Below are positions 23,830 through 33,900 of a stretch of 64,000 nucleotides of DNA, piece by piece; positions within the stretch are counted from its first letter, which is position 1; each line of letters begins with the position of its first letter. The DNA comes from Ostrinia nubilalis. Lineage: Eukaryota; Arthropoda; Insecta; Lepidoptera; Crambidae. The position numbers and the translations under genes were made by a program. Below the pieces are notes generated by a model. That model did no database searches. It saw nothing but the letters and a program-made list of their open reading frames with translations, and was not told the origin of the DNA. Location: contig NC_087092.1 of the NCBI RefSeq assembly GCF_963855985.1, positions 8,866,001 to 8,930,000 of the forward strand, given 5' to 3'.

Positions 23830-24065
23830 TACAATTTAGCACCAAAGTGCTCGAAAAGACAAATCCAGCAAACCCAAACTCGTTAAGTTTCCACCGTTTC
23901 GTTTAGGAATTCCTATGGCCACCTCCTGACTCCATCATCAGGACCCTGTACATCATCTAGTACTAAAGTGCTCGAAAAGACAAATCCAACGAACCCAAAT
24001 TCGATGCGATGCCGCCGTTTCATTTAGGAGTTCCTATGGCCACCTCATGACTCCATCATCAGACC
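23830..24065. repeat. Two tandem copies of a ~120-bp repeat
   Basis: Two diverged units share AAAGTGCTCGAAAAGACAAA, and each ends CCTATGGCCACCTC...ACTCCATCATCAG. The same family, in reverse orientation and again as two units, lies at 41940-42150. Non-coding. Confidence 0.65.
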
Positions 24066-24807
24066 AGCTCAGTGGTACCATAACAAAGACACAAGTTTGC
24101 GCGTTCACCGCCAAAAAGTTGCCGTTTGTCGTATCCCGCTTTTTCGAGAGCACTCCCCTAACTGCCTCAGCCAATATCGAAATCCTTGGTGTCGACATAT
24201 CGAGCGAAGTCCAGTTCTGTGGTCACTTAGAGGGTAAGGCTAAATTAGCCTCGAAGAAGCTTGGTGTGCTCAATAGATAGAGACGGTATTTCACTCCAGC
24301 CCATCGTCTGCAACTTTACAAGGCGCAGGTTCGGCCTCATATGAAATACTGTTCTCATCTTTGGGCAGGTGCTCCCCAGTACCAGCTTCTCCCTCTGGAC
24401 CGCATTGAACGGAGAGTAGCTCGAATCGTTGACTGCCAGGACATTTCGGATCGGCTTGACCCCTTGGCGTGCGTAGAGATGTATCCTCACTGTGCAAATT
24501 CTATCGCATGTATCACGGGGAGTGCTCCGAAGAATTATCCGGACTTATTCCTGCCGCCACTTTTCGCCACCGATCTACCCGACAGCACTTCCACCCCCAT
24601 TACTTAGATGGTTGGCAGTCCACAACAGTACGTTTCTCTAGAAACTTCCTGCCCCGTACAACCAAACTGTGGAATGGACTGTCGTCTGCGGTGTTTCCGG
24701 ACGGATACGACCTGCAAGCTTTCAAGAGGAGAGCGTATCTTCACCTTAAAGGCCGGCAACGCACGTGTAACGCCCCTGGGTCTGCGGGTGTCTATGGGCG
24801 ACGGTAA
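24047..24807 (+). pseudogene. LINE reverse transcriptase C-terminal fragment
   Basis: Reads TKTQVCAFTAKKLPFVVSRF, IEILGVDISSEVQF, LASKKLGVLNR, then an in-frame stop at 24278-24280, RPHMKYCSHLWAG, and after a frameshift near 24470 LRRDVSSLCKFYR to the natural end QRTCNAPGSAGVYGRR. This is the post-catalytic region of a Jockey/CR1-type LINE. The fragment runs to about 24890 with a short A-run. Dead copy. Confidence 0.85.
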
Positions 24808-25660
24808 TCACTTACCTTACCATCAGGTGATCCGTCTGCTCGTTTGCCTCCTGTCACATAAAAAAAAACATTGCATTGTCATCGTACTTACATAAGTATA
24901 CCAAATTTCAGCTCAATCGGTTGAGGAACACTGGTCTTAAATTCAGCTGCAAGAGTTGTCCCACACATACCTACTAACAAGTGTCGTTAGTGATCTGGTT
25001 ACAAAAACTGTTGTTTTGGGTTCTGAAAGTTCTAGAAGCCCGAACGTACTTGTCAGAACGCGTTTTTCTAGCGTTTTTCAGCGTGCCTGCTGTATCTTTT
25101 TGGTAAATAGTAGGTACTGGATTAACGATTAACGGACTTAGGATAATTTAACGAAAGTTAACGAGTCCGTTAACATTTTTTAAAGTTAACTTAAAAGTTA
25201 ATCCGTTAATAGAAATGTTAACTTCGTTAATTAACGATTAACGGATTAACGAGTTAATGCCCAGCTATGCCAACTAATATTATAAATGCGAAAGTAACTC
25301 TGTCTGTCTGTCTGTTACGCTTTCCCGCTTAAACCTCGCAACCGATTTTGATGAAATTTGGCATAGAGATAGTTTGAGTCCCGGGAAAGAACATAGGATA
25401 GTTTTTATCCCGGTTTTTGAAACAGGAACGCGCGCGATAAAGTTTTTCTGTGACAGACAAAATTCCACGCGGGCGAAGCCGCGGGCGGAAAGCTAGTTAA
25501 CTATAATAATAAAGAAATCGCAGTAAGGAACCATAGACTTGGCACGACTTTGTCTAGATTTCATTACTTTTTAGAGATAAACAAGCAGCTCCATCGAGAC
25601 TTGGCTAGTTTTTTACATAATGTTTTTGGTGGGATTTCACTTCTTTTTGTAGAAAGTGGC

Positions 25661-26254
25661 AAAATTATTTAACGTCGTCGTTTTATCGACATTTTTTACG
25701 ATATTAAACACAAATAAACTCAACGACCTTTAAAATGGACAACGAATCAGAATTGTTTTAATAACATAACCTTAGCGAACCTTACAATATAATAAACGAA
25801 ATCAACGAAATGCAAATTACACAACATTCAACTTAATCGACGGGGGGCTCTAGAAAGGAAAAAAATCTGGACACCGCTTGCTAGTGCTAGCGCCATCTAG
25901 CGGTGAGCGATACAGGCGAATACCACGGTGCTGCCGGAGTAGTATTTATTATGAATGTGGTGTTACTCCAGATCTTCGATTTTCCTAGTTTTTATAGTTT
26001 TCCCTTTATGTGGCCATTAAACCCTAACTCTGTACCAAATTTCAGCTCTCTGAGTTTATGGGAAGTACTAGTTCTATTTTGATGATTATCAGTGAGTGAG
26101 TGTCGTAAATGCGAAACTTTGCTTTCGCTTAACTTCGGAACTAAATGACCAACAGACTTGAAATTTTGGATTTTAAGTACGTGATTATAGCTTACTAGAT
26201 GACGAAAATTTCTGCGTTCTGGTCTTATCCAGAGGTTCTCAAATAGGGGCCTGA
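25661..26254. other. Repeat-like non-coding stretch
   Basis: No gene. Contains CTAGCGCCATCTAGCGGTGAG (about 25888-25908) and an AAATTTCAGCTCTCTGAGTTT...GTGAGTGAGTG segment typical of dispersed insect repeats; compare 60780-60860. Limits unclear. Confidence 0.35.
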
Positions 26255-26778
26255 AATTTCTACAAAAAGAAGTGAAATCCCACCAAAAACATTCTGTAAA
26301 AAACTAGCCAAGTCTCGATGGAGCTGCTTGTTTATCTCTAAAAAGTAATGAAATCTAGACAAAGTCGTGCCAAGTCTATGGTTCTTTACTGCGATTTCTT
26401 TATTATTATAGTTAATGTTGTGTGACTTGGCCGTTGAAGGGTACAAAACCAGGTAATCCATGACACCATTGCACCAATCTGTCGCCAGAACCGCTACCCA
26501 TTGGCGATGGAAAATTGCCACTTGGAAAACGTTGATTCAATAACCAGTCAATTGTAGGCTTAATAAAGCTGCGTATTTCAATAATACTTATTGTATGATT
26601 ATCTTAATAAAGATTGTTCAACGGCCAAGTCACACAACATTAACTATAATAATAAAGAAATCGCAGTAAGGAACCATAGACTTGGCACGACTTTGTCTAG
26701 ATTTCATTACTTTTTAGAGATAAACAAGCAGCTCCATCGAGACTTGGCTAGTTTTTTACAGAATGTTTTTGGTGGGAT
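26255..26778. repeat. Palindromic repeat, copy 2 (uninterrupted centre)
   Basis: Arms 26262-26436 and 26620-26778 are near-perfect inverted repeats (TGACTTGGCCGTTGAA and complement innermost, CTACAAAAAGAAGTGAAATC at the outer left). The centre of about 185 bp is unique. It preserves the empty Helitron site at 26631-26650. Its right arm is cut by the mariner-like element at 26781. A related element with CTTGGCCATCGCA arms is at 60150-60420. Confidence 0.8.
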
Positions 26779-26780
26779 TA

Positions 26781-27291
26781 GCTATTCAAAAAGGTACAGG
26801 TGTTTAACAAACACTACGTAATTATTTTTTTATTTGAATTTAAACGTCTAGTAAGATACTTTCTGGCTGGCCAAGGAATGGGTCCACCGCGCCCAATCCA
26901 ACGAAGTGGATATTGTTGATCCATCCATTGGCGTACACTGAGCCGAAAGTGTGCAGTGTGTTGTGAAAGCTTCGTGAGCGCATTCAGAGGGCAGCAGCTC
27001 AAGATATTCAGCAAAGTTTAACAACAAGAGTCACAAAAACAGAAGTGAGAAACAAACTACGAGCTTGTATTAGATGACGGGGCTCACAGTTTGAGCAGGA
27101 CTTAAAATAATGTACCTAGATAAAATTAGGTGATACAATTATTATTAAAATACTAAGTTTTTCATTTATTGAGACCCAAGAATAGTTGTTAGTGTGACTT
27201 TTTTTTTATGAAAGTATCTTACTAGACGTTTAAATTTAAATAAAAAAATAATTATGTGTGTTTGTTAAACACCTGTACCTTTATGAATAGC
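26781..27291. mobile_element. mariner/Tc-like deletion derivative with rearranged transposase pieces
   Basis: Inverted ends GCTATTC(A)AAAAGGTACAGG, about 80-bp arms, flanked by TA. The minus strand at 26830-26930 encodes RWIGRGGPIPWPARKYL, a segment near the third catalytic region of mariner-like transposases. The plus strand at 26970-27110 encodes ERIQRAAAQDIQQSLTTR and EVRNKLRAC, resembling the same protein's C-terminus. The two pieces face opposite ways, so an inversion accompanied the deletion. Confidence 0.7.
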
Positions 27292-27499
27292 TAATGAATC
27301 AAGGAACTAAATTCTGTAATTTGTACACAACATTCCATACATTTTTTCTTGGAAATTCTTCGTTTAATTACCTAAAACAATTTTTTTTTTTTGCAAAATC
27401 ATACATGGTTTTTTAGCTTTTACTTGAGTAATGACGATTCTTTCTTGCAAATTTTAATTTAAAATGTTAATATTATTATTTAGCTATACGAATATAAAA

Positions 27500-27865
27500 A
27501 GTTAACATTATTCCGTATTCTTCATTACAAGGGTACATTTTAACATAAAAACTGGATTATCTTGAATAACTTGGAAATGAACAAGTTTCGGACATGGTGT
27601 CATATGACTTAAATGACTGCAAATAAGCTCTACTTTAACCCCTATCAAGGAATGTATCGCTTTTCCTGTCACCCTGTATAGAGAAGCTAGAGATGTTTTT
27701 AAGATCATTGGCAATCCATTGTCTATCACCTTTAATTGTTTTAAATCGAATTCTAAGATGAATTTTTTATCGTGGTTTGTACTTTTGTTAAACTTTGGCG
27801 GCTCGTAACTAGCTATCCAATCACTACTGGATCTGAAATTTGTTTTATTTGTATAAAGACATTTT
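27500..27865. repeat. Single arm of a large palindromic repeat
   Basis: Shares CTAGAGATGTTTTTAAGATC and TTTGGCGGCTCGTAACTAGC with both arms of the palindrome at 38935-40265. Non-coding; ORFs here are incidental. Confidence 0.6.
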
Positions 27866-27884
27866 CGATACTAATCTATCTATC

Positions 27885-27987
27885 TAAATAAATAAAAATG
27901 AATTGCTGTTCGTTAGTCTGATTAAAACTCGAGAACGGCTGGGCCGATTGAGCTGGTTTTGGCTTTAAAATGTTTGTTGTAGTCCAG
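27885..27987 (+). mobile_element. Helitron-like 5' fragment
   Basis: ATGAATTGCTGTTCGTTAGT...CTCGAGAACGGCTGGGCCGA...AGTCCAG is the start of a very common lepidopteran Helitron-like repeat. It is cut at 27987 by a 129-bp MITE. Confidence 0.55.
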
Positions 27988-28116
27988 CCCCCCTAGACAA
28001 AACGCACTTTTTGATCGAATCGAAAATCGAATCCGTCAAAACTCCATACAAAAAAGGGGCTTTTCGACCACTTTTCGACTGGTTTGCGATTATAATTTGC
28101 ACTTTGTCTAGACCCA
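27988..28116. mobile_element. 129-bp MITE, CAG duplication, copy 1
   Basis: Inverted ends CCCCC(C)TAGACAAA and TTTGTCTAGACCCA, flanked by CAG on both sides. The copy at 42688-42816 has the same length, opposite orientation, and CTG duplications. Larger relatives with CCCCTAGACAAG ends are at 40764-41513, and a fragment is near 39540. Confidence 0.8.
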
Positions 28117-28870
28117 CAGGGTAGGTTTAATAAGGTCAAATTTTGGAAAAAAATAAATAAAAACAAAAATAGCAATTAAAAAAAAAAGCTCAGTCGGGGT
28201 CAAATGGGAGAACTTGTATTCTTAAAAGGACCTTACCGGTTTATTACTGTGGGAATTTTATTAAATCACTAATTTTTTTATACCATTGTCTCCATCGGCT
28301 GAAAAAATATAGGTAATAATTCCCGTTGTTGTCACTGGTGGTGTGGGGACTACTGGAATAAATCAGCTGGTGGTTGGTCGATTTTTTTTTATAATATAGC
28401 TATTGTACAGTCTTTACAGTGGTTTTTGAAAATACGTAATAACGTAACGTGGCGTTTAAGGTGTGTAGATGCGTGCGGTGAAAAATACGGGGCGGGACGA
28501 CTGGAGTGGATACGTACTCGAATCTGCCACAGGAGATTTTAGAAATAATACTACAGGAATACATGAAACAGTTAATATTATTATTATTTATAAATAGCAT
28601 TTAAGTTAACATAAAAAGCTATGTTGGTATAAACTTTATTCATTCTAATTTAAAGGCACTTTTCTCAATGTCTATCGATAAATTCATTTGCCATGAATGA
28701 TTTAATAAAAATACAACTAAACAATTTATTAATCCATCTTTGAAAATGAATAAACAAGCATGCATTTAATTGTCAATCATGGCAAATATAACATTTAATC
28801 TTAATACTCTATTAGTCAACTAAAGAATCCCTCTTCACAAAAAATAGTCATCTATGTTATTGAATTACCG
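28117..28870. other. Non-coding repeat-like stretch
   Basis: 28190-28260 (GGGGTCAAATGGGAGAACTT) matches 38250-38310 in reverse, so it is a dispersed repeat. The rest is AT-rich with no convincing frame. Confidence 0.35.
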
Positions 28871-28874
28871 TTAA

Positions 28875-29958
28875 CCTCGTAAGACCGAAGAGTAAATTTT
28901 GTCGACTTCTAAGTATCGCCGAATGTGCTTTCAGAAGAACGAATAATTTGAAGTCGTAAACGCCGAGCACTTCGAGTAAAAAATTTTCTATGTTAGAGAT
29001 TTTCTTTTGCACCCATATTTTCAGGGACCCTATATAATAGTGCATAGAGCTTATTTTAGGTAAAAAATAATTAAAAAATGTTTTCTCTTAAAAGAACATT
29101 CGGTATTACAGACTTTGAAAGGAAAAAGTAAATAAATTGTATTTTATACTTTAAAGTAAAACATAAATGTAGCCTCCTTAATAAATTAATACTACATAAA
29201 GATACAATAATGATATAAATAAATGTAACTGAAAAGGCACAAGTATTTTAATTTTATTTAATGTTTCATAATTAGTACTTTTAAAAGTACTATCGGTTTA
29301 TAACATACAATATTGATAGGTTAGAATGTATAAGAAGTAAAGTGAATAAATTCATGTTAATTATTATATTTATTAAACTAAAAATCAGAACGTTTTCATG
29401 GTAAATTTTCTCAATCATTATCATACTTTTAAAAGTCCAATACTCAATCCATCTCAATAGAAAAAATATACAAAAATAAAACTTTCACCATCAAGACCGA
29501 ATGTTCCTTGCAAAGAACTATTATTTTCAAACGAAAAAAAATCTTACAAAACTTCTTCGAATTGGTAAAAATATTTTTTTTGCTTGTTTAGCAGTATTTT
29601 AACTTAAATTATACTGGTTAGTTTTTCAATTAAACCGCGTTTACGTGAAGAAAAAAAATTAATCGTACATCACGTCCTCTCGGAAGAACCACCTTGTCAA
29701 AGAAAAATGATAATTTGACAGTGACATTTTGTTTTTTTTACATTAATAAGTTCGGATACCTGATTTTGAATACTCTAAGCCATAGACTATCACTCTTTTT
29801 TTTCGATAGGCGCGAATTTTTGAACTTAAAATAATCGCTAAAGTTTTAGTTCCTCTGAAGGCACATCCGGCGATACTTACAATTCACCTCGGAAAATGTC
29901 TCGGCGTTACTGACTACAAAGTTTCAGTTCCTTCTGAGGCACATCCGGGCTTACGAGG
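28875..29958. mobile_element. piggyBac-like non-autonomous element (TTAA)
   Basis: TTAA at 28871-28874 and 29959-29962; ends CCTCGTAAGACC and GGGCTTACGAGG. TTAA targets with CC...GG ends are the piggyBac signature. Subterminal pair AAGTATCGCCGAATGTGC and GCACATCCGGCGATACTT. AAGACCGAATGTTC-like motifs recur. No transposase; roughly 1.1 kb, AT-rich. Confidence 0.75.
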
Positions 29959-29962
29959 TTAA

Positions 29963-30930
29963 TGAAAGAATGGTGCTTTTTAATCCACCAAATAAGATCT
30001 TCAAACTTTATATCACGACGATACATTAAACGATTTAAAATGGTGATATGCAAAATCGACCATTCCTCCACATCCGTAACATATCATCAATATATACAAT
30101 GGATCATTTCATTATACTAACATCCTTTACAATATTAATTAACTATACATAATGTACATATTTTAGTTTATTTGCATTTAATATATACTTCAATCCAGAG
30201 ACGTAGACAACTGTAGACTTTTCTGTACATTGCAATCTCTATTGCACAATAAAACTAAATATTAACTTTGGCTTATCCATTACAAACACCCCAGTATTGG
30301 TGTAAACAATAATTAACAATAATGTTAATAGTAGTAATATAGGACATCAATATCGTTCATCACAGAAACGACGACGTGGTGACACAGATTGTATGATTAC
30401 CCGGGTTAGTTGCAAAATGCTCTTTAAAACAAAGTAATCTACTGAACAATAAAAATATGTAATGAACTAATTACATTCCGTGAATTATTAAACCAGCGAA
30501 TGGCACAAAGTAAAACTTGGATAGTAAAATGATTGCATAAAATTATTAGAAAAGGTTAACACTTTGGAATGGTAGAGAAACCCATACCAACAATATAATT
30601 TACTATACATTAAGACCAGGGTTTACATTAACAATTCAATAAAAAACATGAACTACGATAATTTCATCCTGTAAAACAAAACCAAACTGATATCGTTAAA
30701 ACAGTAACATAAATATTATAAAACATACCATAAACAATTCAACATTATTATAATAAACTAACAATACTTACTAAACCCAATTGATCAAGTAGTTTTATTT
30801 GCGAAATATCAAATACCCCCAAACATGAATGATGGTCATGACCAATCAAACTCCAAGCATCTTATGAGCACAGGGACGGCGCGCGCCGCAGCGTTCCAAC
30901 GGACCAGTCACTCCGCTAGCCGGCTGGGCC
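29963..30930 (-). other. Probable CREB 3' UTR and downstream sequence
   Basis: Unbroken sequence after the CREB stop codon with no TE signature and no ORF of note. The mRNA end is not fixed: several minus-strand AATAAA-like sites are possible. Confidence 0.4.
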
Positions 30931-33900
30931 TCATTCCGTCTTCTGCTCACAATATAGTTCCTTCAGAGATTTAAGTTCCTCTATAAGAGCCTTATTTTGA
31001 TTTTCAAGAACTGCCACCCTGTTCTCCAGGCATTTGATGTATTCTTTTTTCTTACGACGACATTCGCGCGCCGCTTCTCGATTCTTCAACAACCTCAGTT
31101 CTCGTTTTCGCGTTTGGTCTTCTAGAATGGGACCTGTAAACATAGTACCATTTATTCGTTTCTCCGGTAAAAATTGGCGTTTTTGCCAATTCGATAGAAA
31201 ATATCTCGTAAATTGACCATACTAACCCGGAACGTAAAACTGAGCGTCTTGGTTGGTCGCGTACTGCACGATAGCGCCGCCGCTGCCCGTGCCTGAGACG
31301 GCCAGTGTGTGCAGCCCGCCGTCCGTTTGTAGGGCGCCGGCCGGGATTACTGAAAACAAAACAAACATCATTTATCAGTTAAATACCTACTATAACATAG
31401 TGGGTCTCATTTTCACAATTAAAAGGATATAAAGATTGTGCTCGTAACACCCAGGTAAATACTAATTCCCAATATTGAATTCTCAAAAGAAAGAAAATAT
31501 CGAATCGAATATTGTATTGTATCGTCAATGGTCATGATTAAAGAAAAAAAAAACATTTAACTCTCCGCGGACTACATAATTTTAGTCAGCTGAAAGTTTG
31601 TTCAGCTTATAATTTGTATCGTCAGTAGTCTCGTCTCTAGTTTCGTGCACCTTCACATACATCTGTATGGGTGTATCTACACCCATTGTATTTCGAGCTA
31701 CTTCGTCATCAGAATATTTAGTCTCCCCTGCAGGAACACAATCTTCTCTGATATACCAGAGACAAGCGGACGATTTGGCCTGTCCTGTCTCCGATACACA
31801 TCTGCATAAAGTAGCATCCGACTTCAGTATATTTTAACTTTCGTTCTTCTAATGTGTGCGACCGTATTATTGAATATTTTTCTTATGTCCTGGTTGTTGC
31901 CACTTGGACTCTTAATTGTTGTTTTAATTAAACGATATCAGCTCTTCATTTTATAGGGATCTCCTGTCTTTGTATTATTGTTGAAAGATTAAATGACATA
32001 CCTGTGACTGCAGTTTGGAAAAATACAGGCTTAAACAATGCTTTAAGAAGAGCTAGTTAAGGCCGGGTAGCAGAGAAAATGGCGAAAATGAGGTTTTCAT
32101 TTATCATTTTTGAGGTACTAAACAGTAAAATTAAAGGCTAAGATTTTTATTGGGCATAGTTGAGGATATTTTCTAGGGCTATTAACGGATGGAAACACGA
32201 TTTGATGAAGTTGACTCGATAGAATAAATTCCCAAAGTTACCTCTATTCGTTTTCTATTTATGGTTTTATTTTTAAAATAAGCGATTTGAGATTCTAAAT
32301 CTTTTACTAAACTAAAGTTCAGAAATAACTTGAGGGCTTTTAACGGATGAAATTTTTATATTGCGTCTTATTTAGTTACTATGTTAAAAAATGTGGAAAA
32401 AATCGTCCATGACGGCTTGGACAATCTCAATCAGTCGCGCGGTGGCGCTTACGGAGGACGGACGCGTGTCAGTTTTATGGCCGTGACAGTTCGCGATTTG
32501 TCAATATTTTTGACAATGATGACTTTGATGAGTCACAGTATAATAATATCAGTGCTACTGGAGAAAACTAAATTTTTTGATAATTAAGAATTATCAATTT
32601 TGTGTACCTATTGAAATTTAAATCGTTCGCATCCTTTTAAACGAAGACTCTACTCATGATACATAGTACATTCCTCAAATATGAGACAAAACCAATGAGT
32701 TAAAATTACATTTTAATAGTACCTACATACAATCGTCTTTACACTCTTTAGAAGACACTGACACTGATACAAATAAATAATAAAAAATTAGGTCAGTGGG
32801 TCAAATATAGGGGCAGCTGCACGTCACTGAAAGACGATTCTGTTTACTCGGCATCTGGGCTGGAGAACATGAACCCTTGTTTATAGATGCAGATGTAAAT
32901 GGAGTTATAACTGGACAAATTTTACATGAAATGTGTAACAGAAATCAGTTAAAAGACACATACATGGAATACCAAATAAGGTTGCGGAGGGAAAGCTACC
33001 TATATAAACTAGCGGCCGCCCGCGACTTCGTTCGCGTAGACCTAGTTTTACCCCCGTTAGATATCATGTTGATAGATGGCGTTTCACGGCTTCCCCCAAA
33101 TGAATATTTACGAACGTCATACAGTAGTTTGTCCAGCGCTGTAGATTTTAACCAATGACAATAGGTAAATGGCGCTTTTTAGACACGTCTTATTTATTTA
33201 TTGAAATTTATTTGTCACATGTCGTCATAAGTGTTAGCCTATATGTTAATCTGGGTTATAAACAATAATACTGTAAAGTTTCAACAAAATCCGTTCAGTA
33301 GTTTTTGCGTGAAAGAGTAACAAACATCCAGACATCCAAACTTTCGCCTTTATAATATTAGTAGGAAGTAGGATATTTCACAATCCAAACTAATATTTTA
33401 CTATTTAGTTTAGCATTTACTTACCTACAGTAAATATTAGTTTTGATTGTGAAATGTTTAAAATAAAAAAAAATAATAAACCAAAATAGGGTTTCAAATT
33501 ACCTATCTTTATCTAATTTATAAAGAGGTAAAGTTTGTGTGTTTGTATATTTGTTAAATTGTAAGGGGTAATCTCGGGATCTGCTGAACCGATTTTAAAA
33601 AATCTTTCACCAATAGAAAGCCACATTATATCTGAGTGTAATAGGTTATATAAAAACTGAAAAATACTACGCGGGCGAAGCGGCGGGCGGAAAGCTAGTT
33701 TATTTATAATTATGTACGAGCATAATAATTATTAAAGTCTAAGTCAAACATTCTTTATTTGTGTGGACCTATATTAACGAGAGATTAGACCTAGACAAGG
33801 CGTCAAATATTTCAAGAAAAAAATTAAAAACTATGTATTATAAAGCTAAATTTTGCTCTCATGGAGCCTTTACCTACTCTGACAAATCAAGACTTAAAGA

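Larger units (their letters stand above)
23415..25269. mobile_element. hAT-like element with 8-bp duplication
   Basis: Flanked by CCAACTAA on both sides (23407-23414, 25270-25277), with inverted ends CATAGCTGGGCA and TGCCCAGCTATG. An 8-bp duplication is the hAT hallmark. Subterminal zones (23430-23560 and 25125-25255) are crowded with GTTAAC/TTAACG motifs. It carries a tandem repeat (23830-24065) and a LINE fragment (24047-24890) but no hAT transposase. Confidence 0.85.
23405..25496 (+). mobile_element. Helitron-like element, interrupted by a hAT element
   Basis: It begins TCCCAACTAATATTATAAAT (split by the hAT insertion) and ends in a GC hairpin (GCGGGCGAAGCCGCGGGC) followed by GGAAAGCTAG. 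It lies between A and T, with no target duplication; the empty site CAACATTAACT survives at about 26636. These are the defining Helitron end features (TC start, hairpin, CTRR end, A|T insertion). Its own body is only about 230 bp: 23405-23414 plus 25278-25496. Non-coding. Confidence 0.9.
23190..25660. repeat. Palindromic repeat, copy 1, split by a Helitron
   Basis: Left part 23190-23404 (TGACTTGGCCGTTGAA ... CAACGGCCAAGTCACAC) and right part 25497-25660 are contiguous in copy 2 (26428-26785). The intervening 2.1 kb is a Helitron-like element. This copy lacks the outer left arm that copy 2 has. Confidence 0.85.

Noticed and set aside
28400..28600. Minus-strand 66-residue frame near CREB
   Set aside because: No splice or coding signals and no family motif; lies in a repeat-like stretch beyond the CREB 3' end.
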